In this document: piece by piece, positions 44,031 to 56,763 of the stretch | Numbering within the stretch: position 1 is the stretch's first letter | Layout: every line of letters starts with the position of its first letter | NCBI RefSeq assembly: GCF_003573695.1 | Contig: NC_039360.1 | Span: 62,683,911 to 62,747,910, forward strand | Source: Papaver somniferum | Taxonomy: Eukaryota; Streptophyta; Magnoliopsida; Ranunculales; Papaveraceae | Reading direction: 5' to 3' | Length of the DNA: 64,000 nt | Made by a program: the position numbers and the translations under genes | Notes under the pieces: model-generated | The model's database searches: none | What the model was told of the DNA's origin: nothing | Seen by the model: the letters and a program-made list of their open reading frames with translations, nothing else

Positions 44031-44500
44031 TGTAGGATCAGAATCTCGCAATGACAATGTTTCAGCGAAATTATCAATGACACAGCACAACAACGTCGCA
44101 GAACAATTTCAGAAATGATAAAATAAATGACGTCAACTAAGATCACGAGAAAGATATGATAGTCCTGCGAAAATTAGAGAGTTTACGAAATTAACATTTG
44201 TAAGGTTGCGAGAATGTCGCAGACCATACCCGAAAATAAAGGACAGATTAGATGTCATCCACTATGTATTTCCTTATAAATAGTCGTTCGAGTTGTAAAG
44301 AAGAGAGAGATCTTTTTTTGAGTAAGAAACAAGTAAATAGGAGAGAGAAATTTCAGAGCAGAGATCATTCTTGATTTCTTTATCTTTTCTTGTAAGAATA
44401 TTCAAAGATTAATCAATAAAATTAAGAGTGTAAACCTAAAATGAGTTGATTAACAATGAAATCATATGAGGGGTGTAGTGTAGGATTTCCTGCAACTACA
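44031..44500 (+). repeat. TatA LTR A4 (3', subfamily I), 470 bp
   Basis: Starts TGTAGGATCAGAATCTCGCA, ends GCAACTACA, followed by TSD ATCCC. About 97% identical to A3. Confidence 0.95.
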
Positions 44501-44505
44501 ATCCC
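44501..44505. repeat. Target-site duplication ATCCC (right)
   Basis: Second copy of the duplication flanking element 2; see 35382-35386. Confidence 0.9.
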
Positions 44506-45278
44506 GGAACTTGAAACTCACGCCCGTATGCATACTAAGTCCCCAGACTTTCATTAACCAACCAGTACGCATACGGGTATGCATACTATGGTTCCCGGAC
44601 TTGGAAGAACTTGCAACAGTTAGCATATAAGTACGCATGTTGTATTATATCCCATCATGGTTTTTTGTTCAAAACTCCCATTTCAATCATTGGAACATTC
44701 CTAGAAGACGAAAATAGATGTCTCACACAAACTATTAGCTTAAAAGCAATTTTCAAGTGATCGAATGATCAATACGAAATATTCTGAGTTTACATCAAAT
44801 GACTGTCTCACACAAATCATGTAAGATGTTACAAGGCGATTTTTCACATGATCATATTTTGACTTTCGTCAAGAATACAAGATGAAATTGGTTAAGGCGA
44901 AATCTTACCAACACATATTTCGAGAAATATGTAAGCGAGTTAAACTCAGCTCGAAATATCAAATGTGTATAAACGAAGTCTATATAGCTATACGACTTTT
45001 GTCTCAAATAGGAGATAGAGTAGATAGATTTTTGAGTGATATATGAGTTCAAGACTCCACATACCTTTTGTTGATGAAGTTCCACAAGCTCCCCTTAGTT
45101 GTTATTTGTCTTTAATCGATGAATACCGTGAAGGCTAATGCTCAACTACACTTTCTATCCTAATCCGAGACTTAGATATAAGTAGACTAGAAATCAAGAC
45201 TTATAGTTTTGGAAACTAAACTTGACAACAATCTTGAGATAGCAACACTTGTGAGTTCGACCGAGCAGTTCTCTAACA
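44506..45278 (-). mobile_element. Copia LTR C2, part 2 (5' side)
   Basis: On the minus strand it starts TGTTAGAGAACTGCTCGGTC at 45278 and is immediately preceded by the polypurine tract, so C2 is a 3' LTR. It continues at 34779-35386 beyond element 2. Total about 1.4 kb. Confidence 0.75.
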
Positions 45279-46231
45279 ATCTCCCCCTTTGTCAATTTTA
45301 GTGACAAAACTATCAATACATATGGATTACAAAATAAATAAACTTTGTATCTTCTCATACAAATGCTTGATTTCCTTGGTTCTTCAACATTACTCGAAAT
45401 CTTCGTCACTTCCAAGTACTCCAGTGATTCTGAATGTGTTCAACTCAGCATCATAGTTGTGAAGATCCGTAGCTATAACAATGAGAAAAAAATAGCACTC
45501 AATCATTGTTATACAGTGTCATAGTATTATTACACATCATCAAAGTCCAATTGTATCACAACTTTGACAACAATACTATGGTGATATGTACCACTCCTCC
45601 TTAGTCAATACTTCATCTCACATGAAAATCACTTCCCCTTACATAATGATCCGTAAACCATATGTATTTGTAGTGTGAACTACACATTAATTCTCCCCCT
45701 TTTTGTCAATATAAATTGGCAAAGTTATGAAAACTAGTGGGATCATAATAAAATTTCATAGAGATACTTCATGACTAAAAGAGAACATATCAACTTTGTT
45801 TCGATGATTTCACATAGTCGAAACTTAGTGTATTCATCAAGGAGTTTATAAAGATACAAGAAAACTCCTGTAATATTCCACATCCGCACTCCCCACAAAG
45901 ATTTGGCAATTAAGCATAAGTTCAATTAAGAACTCTCCCCTATAAAATGTCATTCCGAAAGAACAACAAGAGCGACCTTACTTTTACAAGAAAATAAGGA
46001 TTTCTTTGGACATTAACAAATCACATACGAATATGAATTTGTATCCATAATACTCAATTAAATTAACCACAAGAGAACCCAATATTAATTTAATCGGAAA
46101 TGCTCAACATAAGAGAACTTACGGAGCCGCACAATATGTACATAAAAATACATAAACTCATATGAGTAGGATAAAGGCTCTTCCGTTTATCTTAACATAA
46201 ACTCCTTCCTCAGGTCCTTAGATCTATCTTA
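45279..46231 (-). mobile_element. Copia 3' internal region with PPT (C2 element)
   Basis: Minus-strand PPT at 45279-45294 (TGACAAAGGGGGAGAT). The rest is non-coding and matches 49131-50010 of the C3 element until about 46152 (GTACATAAAAATA), where the two diverge. It ends at LTR D-minus. Confidence 0.7.
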
Positions 46232-48340
46232 TGTTCAATTACTGAAGTAATCGTTTAAGATTAAGCCAACAACACCTTTAATCCGAATGTGTTGATGTCG
46301 ATTTACTCAATTAATCAATCCAATCTACCACAAGGATAAACCGATTATTAATTGGATCCTCTTTTATCGAAACAAGTATTGTGCACACCAAAGATTATAA
46401 AACCCAAGTCAGATCTTCAATATCTTCTTTGTCTTCAAATTTTCTTAAATCTTCAATAAAAACCTGCACACAATCACTTGAATCTCTTGTGATCAATCAT
46501 GCACAGAATGGAGTCTGTTAACAATGGATTATCACAAGATCGTCTTTAGAACTAAAAACAGTCTAAAGATCCCTGTCGAAACTCTGAACTAGTTTGAGTG
46601 AATCTTATATCAGAAGAGAAGATTCTCAAGAATAAACAAACTAGGTGCAATCAGATTTCAACCACCGTTAGTCAATCAAATCAATCGAAAACAAAAGATA
46701 AACCACAATTATCTAGTTTCCCACCAACGGTACATGCTAGAGCTTATCAATCCCAAAGAAGACTTTAAACTGAGCGGCCATAAGAGATTTCGCCTAATTA
46801 GGTTACTCTCCTCTCCGAATAGGCGGCTACACCAGTAACAACAACAAAAGAGGAAGTCTGTTGTTACGAAGGATTAGTTTGCTAGAAAGGCAAACTTCAA
46901 GTATTTATAGACAAGGAAGTTTCGACACCAAGGAATTTCCAAAACCAAAAAGATTCTCAAGATATTCATTAAAGAACAGATTCGGTTTTCATAATTCCTG
47001 GAAATGCTCTGTCCAAAAATAACGATCGAAATCTCTCGTAAAATCTAATTAGTAAATGCACATTATTAATGCTGGAATTTCCCTACAAAATGAAATTAAT
47101 AACCTTAATTAAAAGATTCTTAACTTACTTATATTTCGATCCAGGGATTCTCTTCCCTTATCCGTTAAGGAATATCTTTGAACAATTAAATAAATAAAAT
47201 TGTAAGTTCTCTTTCACACTTACAACCTTGAAACCCATTTGCCACACTTCCAAACAAGTTTAGAATTGGTTCATCTGACTTTCAAAAACTATGTGATTGA
47301 TCAAAACAACATTCAATCACAATCATGGGGTTAACGGTTCTACCAAAACAAGTTTCGGTTCTACCTCCATGTGATTATTGTGCATCGTCACACTAGCTTT
47401 CCAAAATTCGGTTGACTAGGTACTAGGATCGGTTCCCCACATATATATGGTATCTAACTTATATGTGCTGAACATGTCCATAGGATCGGTTTCCTTTTGC
47501 CTAAAAAAGTGTTGCACATGTCCATAGGATCGGTTCCCCTTTATGCTATAAACCTTGCTGCACCCCATACAAGGATCGCTTCCCCTTGTGATGTACTGCG
47601 CCTCTTACTAGGATTGGTTTCCCTCTCCCATATTTGGTTAGACACACAAACCCGATCATATCACAGGTGATTACTTAAGATCGGTTTTATTAATAAAAGT
47701 TATACCAATACATAAGTCAGGCCTTTGTGAATAGTTCTACCAAGAACATAACAAGTTGTGAGCGGTTATACTCTATCACACATATTGGTTGTTCATAAGA
47801 TATGAAATGAATAACAAAACCAATAACACCTGGCAATTTCCTTTTCGGTTCCTTAGAACACATGTAAACATTGTTCCATAGGATGAAATCCCCACCTTAT
47901 ACCCATACATAATCACAATAGCATTCAAATGATTATGCCGCAATGTCTTATCTACAAAGTTTAATTAATGGTTAAGCAATAAACCTCGTATCGTATTCCT
48001 TAATACTATGTCTATCTAGAGTTCAAATATGCTTCGCAGTTATGTTTTCAATATGCACGACTTGAAAGATACGTTAGGGAACGAAACAGTTCAAGTCAAA
48101 TATCACTAACCTCAAGTGGAAGGATGATTGTTGTCGTTGTAGCTCCTTGCTTCTTCACATCTTCAAGTCTTCGCAATAATTGTAATGTCTTATATCCTAA
48201 TACTTTCAAGCGAACCTATACGAAGTTGACTCTAATACATAATCAAGCGACTCTTAATATGAGTTTTGATTCACTAAAATATGACAACCAAACTTGACAT
48301 ACCAACGCTTGGTGGGTTCAACCGAGTAATGCTCTAACAC
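46232..48340 (-). mobile_element. Copia LTR D, minus-strand copy (2.1 kb)
   Basis: The minus-strand LTR starts TGTTAGAGCATTACTCGGTT at 48340 and ends near TAATTGAACA at 46232. It matches 51403-53585 over its full length in opposite orientation. It has TATAAATA on the minus strand (near 46902-46909) and an array of GGGAACCGATCC-type units (47400-47640). No PPT lies beyond its start. The flanks share only CTTA on both sides, so solo LTR versus 5' LTR is unresolved. Confidence 0.75.
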
Positions 48341-48640
48341 TTACTCGTGAGCATCCTCCTTGACACCATGTGAGGATGCTCATAATTCTCAGGAATCTTT
48401 TTTTCTTAGCAAAGTGGTCTCTGATGTATCTGTTTTTCGTTTAAAAAATAAATTGATCATCTTACTGTTGACCCCAACTCCGGTTAATTATTACATTTGT
48501 AATATATTTGATCAATAACTCTTGAGAAAGTTCTCTTTGTTGCTCACTTTGAAAACCCTCGTTTTCTTCCTTATGACAGTTGATTTGTTGTCTTTCAATA
48601 ATTATCTTATGTTCTTTCCTTCTGAGCTAAGATCTTCTTA
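48341..48640 (-). pseudogene. Unassigned copia-associated sequence
   Basis: Between LTR D-minus and LTR C3. The minus strand reads NRYIRDHFAKKK, faintly like the KHIDIRHHF segment of copia RNase H, but with no supporting context on either side. Otherwise AT-rich with no clear feature. Confidence 0.2.
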
Positions 48641-49130
48641 GAGGATATTATATAGTTGTTGTTCACAAGCTATTTTTCGTCAAAGCGATTTTCAAGTAAT
48701 TGAAACAAAAATGACTTTCGTCACTAGTAAAGATGAACTTGGCCAAAGCGAAAGGTTACTAACACATATTTCGAGAAATAGATAAGCGAGATAAACTCGG
48801 CTCGAGATAGAAAATGTGTATAATCATAGTCTATATAACAATGCGACTTTTGCCTCAAGATAGGAGATAAAGTAGATAGAATTTTGAGTGGTAGATAAGT
48901 TCAAGTGTCCACATACCTTTTAGTCGATGAAGTTCCACCAGTTCCTTGAGTAGTTTTTCGTCTTGTATGATGATCTCCATGGAGTCTAGAGCTCAACTAC
49001 ACTTTCTATCCTAGTCCGAGACTTAGCTAATAGTAGACTAGAAATCAAGACTTACATTTTTGGTCACTAACATTGACAAACATGCTTGCGATAGCAACGC
49101 ATGCGAGTTCGACCGAGCAGTGCTCTAACA
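48641..49130 (-). mobile_element. Copia LTR C3, partial 3' LTR
   Basis: On the minus strand it starts TGTTAGAGCACTGCTCGGTC at 49130 beside the PPT, and matches C1 and C2 for about 490 bp before diverging. Confidence 0.7.
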
Positions 49131-50362
49131 ATCTCCCCCTTTGTCAATTTTAATGACAAAACTATCAATATATATGGAATACAAAATAAATAAATAAAAT
49201 TTTGTACCTTCTCTTTCACATGCATGATCTCCTTGGTTCTTCAACATTACTCGAAATCTTTGTCACTTCCAAGTACTCCAATGATTCAAAAGGTTGTAAG
49301 TTTAGGATCATCGTTGTTGAAAATCCATAGCTATAACAATAAGAAAACAAGAGTTCTCAATCATTGTTACACAGTGCCATAGTATTATTACACAACATCA
49401 AAGTTCAATTGTATCACAACTTCAACAACAATACTATGGTGATATGTATCACTCCCCCTTAGTCAATACTCCATCTCACATGGAAACCACTCCCCCTTAC
49501 ATAATGATCCGAAAAGTATATGTATTTGTAGTGAGAATTACACATTAATTCTCCCCCTTTTTGTCAATAAAATTGGCAAAGGTATGAAAACTAGTGGGAT
49601 CCTAATGAAATTTCCATAGAGACGTTTCATGACCAAAAGAAAGCACATATCAACTTGTTTAGATGCCATCATATAGCCGAAGCTAAATGTATTCATCAAG
49701 GAGTTTATAAATATACAAGATAACCCCTATAATATTCCACAGCTGCACTCCCCACAAAGATTTGGAAATTAAGCACAAGTTCAATTAAGAACTCTCCCCC
49801 ATAAAATGTCATTCCCGGAAGAACAACAAGAGCAACCTTACTTTCACAAGAAAAGAAGGATTCTTTGGACATAACAAATCACATACGAATATGAATTTGA
49901 AACCAAAATACTCAATTAAATTAACCACAAGAAAACCCATGATTAATTTAATCGTAAGTGCTCAACATAAGAGAACTTATGGAGCCACACAGTATGTACA
50001 TAAAAATATGGATCAGGGAAGATCAATACTGCGAAATAGACAAGGATTCATTCTATTTTCCATCACAATTTGCACAATGACATACAATATTCCTTGTAAA
50101 CAAAATTTCATCCTATCTTCAATCAATATTTGCATAATGATATACAATAGGCTTAACTTTTGTAATGTCAAAAGTTCATTCATTCTTTTATCAATACTTG
50201 CATATCGACATGTGAAAGACTTAACTTTTGATAAAGTATTAAAACTTCTCATGGATGCACTACTTTTAGCATGAAGAAAAAACATTCAAAGCTAAATAAA
50301 AGTTATTACAACCTTCAGAGCGTCACTTAACCAAAGAAGTTTAACAACAGAAGAAGAAGGAA
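49131..50362 (-). mobile_element. Copia 3' internal non-coding region (C3 element)
   Basis: Minus-strand PPT (TGACAAAGGGGGAGAT) at 49131-49146, then about 870 bp shared with 45279-46152, then AT-rich sequence up to the stop of the ORF at 50363. The plus-strand frame 49891-50274 is a chance opening. Confidence 0.65.
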
Positions 50363-51361
50363 CTAGGCTTGATTGCGATTAAATTTCTCAGCAATCTTAC
50401 AAACGTGTTCAGTTAATTCAGGATGAATTCCAAAAATGTAGCTCAGTTGTTCCTGTAGGCACTCAATTCTTTCATTAAGAAGATTGTCTTCAGAAGTGAT
50501 TGGCTTCTTCATCTTGTTGATATCTGTCTGGGATAGAGGAGAAGCATAACTAGTGCAGGTGCCAATAGGTTTAACCTTAAATTGAGTGCAGATTCTACTG
50601 ATAAGACATGGGAACCCAAGATTCTTTTTCTGCGAAACCATATGAATCATCTGACGAATAATCAGACCACATAAATCAATCTCTTCACCAGAGTTAAGAT
50701 AGCAAACCATCTCAGCAAGGGTTCCGCTCCATAGATTCTTATCAAGTGTACTGGGAATCATATTTGCAATAGCCAATTTACTGAAGACTTTCAAATGAAA
50801 GCTAATGTTGTCAACAGACAACTTTCCCCCAGACCACAATTCACTTTTATTTAGAAGCAATTTGGATAGCTGACCCTGAGTTGGTCTGCGATTCTCAGGT
50901 TGAGGAATTGCAAATGAGCGATCAAGTGATAAGTTCAACAAATATGCAATCACTTCACGATTTACCTCAAATGTTATCCTTCCAACCATTGTCTTGAAGC
51001 AACAACTTATTTTGTTGGAAGCATGCAGATTAGCATAAAACTGGCAAGTCATCTCAGGATAAGAAGACCCAAGACCATCATGAATATAACCCTATTCATG
51101 TTGGTTCATAAACTGGTGAAACTCAGGTTCGCTAACAGTACGATCATAAATCCTTTCTAGGAAAAACTTCCCTTTAAGAAACTTGACATATTTATTCCTA
51201 TCAAGAAGACTAGTAAAGCTAATTTGACGAGCAGGGTCATAAAAAGGATGTAAAACGTCTAAACCAATTTCATCATCTTCAAACTCACTATCACTATCTA
51301 AGTTTCGATTGGGTTGAGAACTTGAACTTTAACCACGGCTTAACCTTTTCCTAGAAGCCAT
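50363..51361 (-). pseudogene. Extra ORF of copia element, plant transposon-protein-like
   Basis: The minus-strand reading starts MASRKRLSRG at 51361, crosses two stops (near 51331 and 51092), then is open as 229 codons. It includes FLKGKFFLERIYDRTVSEPE, MTCQFYANLHASNKISCCF, TFEVNREVIAYLLNLSLDRS and MVCYLNSGEEIDLCGLIIRQ. This is the layout of the plant 'putative plant transposon protein' type domain often carried by retroelements. It lies between where pol should be and the 3' LTR, the place of the extra or env-like ORF in SIRE-type copia elements. There is no signal peptide or membrane segment. The upstream part is cut by LTR D-plus 40 bp before the ATG. Function unknown. Confidence 0.6.
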
Positions 51362-51402
51362 TTTTGACAAAAACACAACAGAGAGGATGAACAATTTACC
51401 TG

Positions 51403-53585
51403 TGTTAGAGCATAGCTCGGTTGAACCCACCAAGCATTGGTATGTCAAGTTTGGTTGTCATATTTTAGTGAACCAAAACTCATTTAAGATTCGCTTGATT
51501 AAATGTACTAGAGTCAACTTCGTATAGGTTAGCTTGAAAGTGTTAGGATATGAGACATTACAAGTATTGTGAAGGCTTGAAGAAGTGAAGAAGTACGGAG
51601 CTACAACCACAACATCATCCTTCCACTTGAGGTTAGTGATATTTGACTTGAACTGTTTCATTCCTTAACGTATCTTTCAAGTCGTGCATATTGAAAACAA
51701 AACTGCGAAGCATGAACACTCTAGATAGACATAGTATTAAGGAATTCAATATGAGGTTTATTGCTTAACCATTAAACTTTGTAGATAAGACATCAACATA
51801 ATCGTATGAATGCTATTGTGATTATGTATGTGTATGTGGTGAGGATTTCATCCTAGGAAACAATATTGTCATATGTGTTTTAAGGAAGTAAGTTCATGAA
51901 CTTTGTTTGTGAACCGAAAAGGAAATCGCCAGGCGTTATTGGGGCTGTTCTTCATTGCATATCTTATGAACGACCAATATGTGTGATTAGTATAACCGCT
52001 CATGACTTGTTTGTGTTCTTGGTAAAACTATTCACATGAGGCCTGACTTTTGTATTGGTATGACTTTTATTAGTGAAACCGATCTTAAATAATCACCTAT
52101 TGGTATGATAGAGTTTGTGTAGTTTGTAAGGCCTAACACTGGATAAAGTGGAACCGATCCTAGTAAGAGGTGCAACACGTCACAAAGGGTAATCGATCCT
52201 TGTATGGGGTGCAACAAGGTTTATAGCATAAAGGGGAACCGATCCTATGGACATGTGCAACACGCTTTTAGGCAAAGGGGAACCAATCCTATGGGCATGT
52301 GCAACACATATGAGTTAGATACCATATATATGTGGGGAACCGATCCTAGTACCTAGTCAACCAAATTTTGGGAAGCTAGTGTGACTATGCACAGTACTCA
52401 CATGGAGGTAGAACCGAAACTTGTTTTGGTAGAACCGTTAAACCCATGATTTGTGATTGAGAAGTTCTTGATCAATCGCATAGCTCTTGAAAGTCAGATG
52501 AACCAATTCTAAACTTTTTTGGAAGTGTGGTAAATCGGTTTCAAGTGAGTAAGTATGAAATAGGACTTACAAAGAAAGGATGTCGACACACTTTGAACAC
52601 ATGCAGTAATGCGTATATTTTTTATTGTTCAAAGATATTCCTTAACGGCTAAGAAGGAAGTAAATCCCAGGATCGAAATTAAATAAGTTAAGAATCTTTA
52701 AATTAAGGTTTTTAATTATATGTGGAAAATAAAAATTAGTAATGTGCATTTGCTAGTTAAAGATTTTCCAAGGAGACTTTCGATCATTATTTTGGACAGA
52801 GCATTCTCAGGAATTATGAAAACCGAATATGTAAACTATTATAGAATATCTTGAGAATATTTTCGGTTTTGTAAATTCCTTGGTGTCCAAACTTCCTTGT
52901 CTATAAATACTTGAAGTTTGCATTTCGAGCAAACTAATCCTCCGTGACAATAAACTTCCTCTGTTGTACTGTTACTGGTGAAGCCGCCTATTCGGAGAGG
53001 AGAGTAACCTAATTAGGTGAAATCTCGTACGACCGCTCAGTTTAAAGTCTTCTTTGGGATTGAGAAGCTCTAGCACGTACCGTTGGTGGGAAACTAGATA
53101 ATTGCGGTTTATCTTTTGTTTTCATATTGATTTGATTGACTAATGGTGGTTGAACTTTGATTGCACCTAGTTTGTTTATGCTTGAGAATCTTCTCTTCTG
53201 ATATAAGATTCACTCAAACTAGTTCAAGGTTTCGACAGGGATCTTTAGACTATTGTTAGTGCTAAAGACGATCTTGTGATAATCTATTGTTAACAGACTC
53301 CGTTCTGTGTGTGATTAATCACAAGAGATTCAAGTAGTTGTGTGCAGGTGTTTATTGAAGATCTAAGAAGATTTGAAGAAAAAGAAGAGATATAAGATTT
53401 CTAACTTGGATATATAAATCTTTGGTGTGGACAATACTTGTTTCGGTAAAAGAGGATCCAACTATAATCGATTTATCCTTGTGGTATTTTGATAGAATAG
53501 TTGTGTAGATTGGCATCAATACGTTTCCTTGGGATTAAAGGTATTGATTGCAAAATATTAACGATTACCTTTTGGTGACTGAACA
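51403..53585 (+). mobile_element. Copia LTR D, plus-strand copy (2.2 kb)
   Basis: Starts TGTTAGAGCATAGCTCGGTT and ends GTGACTGAACA. It is head to head with the copy at 46232-48340. TATAAATA lies at 52902-52909, and GGGGAACCGATCCTATGG-type tandem units (52140-52350) match those in the other copy. TGGTA follows the end, the first five bases of the usual copia PBS TGGTATCAGAGC, but the next LTR begins at the same TG. Confidence 0.8.
52140..52350. repeat. GGAACCGATCC-type tandem units in LTR D
   Basis: About four units of roughly 60 bp with GGGGAACC(G/A)ATCCTATGG and TGCAACAC. The inverted counterpart lies at 47400-47640. Confidence 0.75.
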
Positions 53586-55367
53586 TGGTAGGACTAAAAA
53601 CCTACAATATTAAACCGCAAGTATACGGTGTCTACAATGTAATACACGACAAGTGCGGATCGTTCCCACAGGGACTTGGTTGGTGCAAAGCGAATTCAAG
53701 GTCTTGCTATACTGATTTAGATCAAACAGGGGGGTGTCGATACGATGAGATAATTGATTTGTATATGATTTAAAATAAAGAACAGAAATGTAAATGAAAT
53801 AAGAGATTAAACACTTGATAAAAAGGCACTAGGGCAATTGAATTCACCACTTAACCTACACCAGATTATTTGGCTAATGAAACTATTCTTGTTCCTTATA
53901 GTAGACAGCGGGGAAGATTCGAGTCTGCCGCATATCCAAGGCTATCTTCAGATGGATGATTTAATATCAACTAAGGTATTAATCCCTAGTATTAGTTGTC
54001 TTATTACAGCACAACTGATCACAGCTTAACAACAATCAATTGGCACAAGTTGAAGTACAACAGAGAATTATTCTGACTACCTAGGTTGCATAACAAACAA
54101 GGTGAAAGAAATATGTTGTAACACAAGATTAAATCTATCCTTAATCATTCAAGCACAACAAGAACAATAACATCAGCACAAATATCCTAGAGTTAAATTA
54201 AGGGTTTCATCTAAACCCTAGCTTAAGAAATTAGAACACGATGAAAACAGATGACATATGAGATTCAAAAATTGAGATATTCATTCACGCAAACTTCTTA
54301 ATATTCAACTGATTTCTACCAAGGACAATTTTTGAGAAGATAGGTTACAACTGATTTCTCCTATGACCCCTCTCACTTGGATACCCCCAATACACAAAGA
54401 CCAACCCTATTTATGAATCAATTCCTCCCTAAATTGGGTTTTAGTATCTCAACAACTTACAACTGAAATTAGGGATTGAAATTAGGGATTTGAGATGTCA
54501 CTCACTCACCAAATACACCTGAGATGTGCTCCACAGTCTTCAACCACTCCATTGACGTCACATACAGGCTGCAATTGAGGGAGTCTTCAACTGATTTCAT
54601 ACGACAACTTATACTTCACTCCAACAATTTCAGATTTCTTCTCTTCCCTTACTTGTTGTAATCAACTCCTTGAATTGTCTCAACAAAATTCAGAGATTGA
54701 CCCATCATACCCATTCTCTTGTCAGAAGCAGTAAATCTAGTTGCAGTTTCAAGAGAGTAACTAAATAGGATACTGACAACAAGTGTAGCAAATAGGGATC
54801 GAGTGTGAAATGGGGAAGACAAAAGGTAGATCTGCAGTGGTTTGGTGGATGCAGTAGAGAGGGGTATGGGTTTATAGAGATGGAGAAGGAAGAGATGAAG
54901 CTGGTTATGTTGAAATAGTATGGGCATGAATGAGGGAAACGAAGATGGTGATGTTTGGGAAGGGTCGGTGAGAAAAAGAGAGTCAGAGATGTGTTGTGGT
55001 TGAGTGAAAGTGGCTTGGTTTTGGAGTGAATCACTAACACCCAGCCTAGGTGTTCACGAGCGGGTCTTCTGAGATATCAAACTTGATGTGCTCTTAGTGA
55101 CAAATAAATTCACTCCTTCTAGTTCCATGAACTTTGCAACCAAGTGTTTTCTCACACTTCTTTTACACCACTGCTACAGCTCTCTTGTTTACTTCTTTTT
55201 AATCACCTATAAAACGCCACAAATGAGATTAATATGACAAAATTCCTCGCTAACGGATGAATACACGAGATACAAGAGTTGGAATAAAATCAGATATTAA
55301 AGCTCTTGAGATGCAATAATTGTCAACAAAACGATATAAAAATATGCATTATTATGCACCGATCACA
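53586..55367 (-). mobile_element. Athila-like 3' LTR, minus strand (1.8 kb)
   Basis: On the minus strand it starts TGTGATCGGTGCATAATAAT at 55367 directly after a TTTGGGGG polypurine tract, and ends TTTTTAGTCCTACCA at 53586. The conserved CCGCAAGTATACGG and AAGTGCGGATCG(TT)CCCAC motifs near its end parallel those in the solo LTR at 10358-12758. The frames at 54649-55040 are chance openings in CT-rich LTR sequence. Confidence 0.8.
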
Positions 55368-56763
55368 CCCCCAAACCTGAATTTTGCTCGACCTCGAGTA
55401 AACAAACAAAAAAAACATACCCACAAAGTTCTGGGACAAAATATAAGCTCAGATTCCATGAAATGTGATACCTGCATTTGAGTTTCAGCTCACAACAAAT
55501 GGATTTGTCAATCTAGCTTTCAAAGGCACTATTCTAGCACTAGAACAACTAAAGACATGCGATAAGAGTGTAAAGTGTATCTACACATGTTTTGAGAATT
55601 ATCAGAAGTTATGACTGCCAATTACCAAGAGATAGTTTTTAAGCTAAGAACCAAATTCAAAGCCAAGCTAGCTGTCCGGCTTTACGAGAATTGTGTATGT
55701 TCACCTAAGAGTTGGTAATATTTCAGTTTACCTGCGTTGTACATCGATGGCATACACCCTCCCTTTCTTATTACAAGACTATTTACATTCATATAACAAA
55801 ACAAGACTCTTACTTACATCGACTACTCTCTTATTTTTGAGGCAAGAGAGAAACATTGAGTATAACATTTCAAACATAAAAAAAATGTCCATCTATTTTT
55901 TTATATTCTTTTTTTTTTTTTGAATTTTTTTTTTTTGAATGTTTACATTTTTTTTTCTTCTTTTTCTAATTTTTTTTAACTGATGAAATACTTCAAAAGA
56001 ACAATACAATAATAAGATAACACCGCTGACTTGTGAACAAAAAGAAAACTTACATGACACTTAGCAAGAGGTAGCCCTTTTAGATGTACCCGATCAAATT
56101 CAATGGTTTCTTTTCTTAATGTATCCTCCAAATTCTATCCCAGCCAACCAAAGAACAAGCTAGTCAAGTCTCATTTAGTATTCTAAATGTGATTGGCAGT
56201 CTACTTAACCGAAAAAACACCTGCGGACCGAGGCTATACATGTATAGGTAGATCGTGCATGTGCAAATTTTCTAATCACGTGTGAATTATGCTAGAATAA
56301 GAGGTGCCTCATCATCTAGACTAAGAATCATAAGATATCATACATGCACAAGTATCACAACTCAAGGTAAATGAGCTCCATTTTTTTTTTTTTTCAGATA
56401 TTTACAAGTTCTAACATGCTTACTACAAAGTTCTTGTGGTCTACCTACACCCCCCAACCTAAACTAAACAGTGTCCTCAATGTTTAAAGAGTACCAAAAA
56501 GTTGCAATCATACCAGGAAGACCATGTAGAGTAGAGATAAGGAGATTTTACCATATATGAAGAGTGTTGTTGCCCAAATAGAACTGGACGAGTGCTTGGA
56601 AAGCAAACATCAAGGTAGAAGTGATAAGATGGATACCTAGTCAGCATGCAACAGAACTGTACAATGCGGAGAACAAGATTATATAACTGAAATCAAAAGA
56701 AAGAAACAAAGAGAGAAAGAAAATGGAATCCTTAACCTGATTTATGTACAAGGGTGAACCAGT
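55368..56763 (-). other. Athila-like 3' untranslated region
   Basis: Non-coding spacer between integrase and LTR. A PPT lies at 55368-55376 (AGGTTTGGGGG on the minus strand) and a second G-rich motif near 56450-56465 (GTTTAGGTTGGGGGG). There are long T-runs at 55907-55935 and 56380-56394. No env-like ORF is seen. Confidence 0.55.

Larger units (their letters stand above)
35387..44500 (+). mobile_element. TatA element 2, 9.1 kb, both LTRs and TSD intact
   Basis: Order: LTR A3, PBS, short leader, protease, RT, RNase H, second (archaeal-like) RNase H, integrase, conserved block, tandem repeat, antisense gene, polypurine tract, LTR A4, with TSD ATCCC. The dual RNase H places it in the Tat lineage. 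The LTRs differ at about 14 of 470 positions plus one indel by eye (about 97% identical), so the insertion is fairly recent. Almost all gag is missing and pol has at least seven in-frame stops, so it is dead but structurally the most informative copy. Confidence 0.9.

Noticed and set aside
50363..51361. Envelope protein of a retrovirus-like copia element
   Set aside because: No signal peptide, membrane span or coiled coil typical of env-like ORFs; composition fits a soluble transposon-associated domain.
54649..55040. Minus-strand frames rich in Pro, Ser, Thr and Leu
   Set aside because: CT-rich U3/R region of the Athila-like LTR; no start context or domain.
55907..56400. Long poly-T stretches as a retroposon poly(A) tail on the minus strand
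   Set aside because: They lie inside the Athila-like 3' UTR with no LINE/SINE body or flanking duplication.
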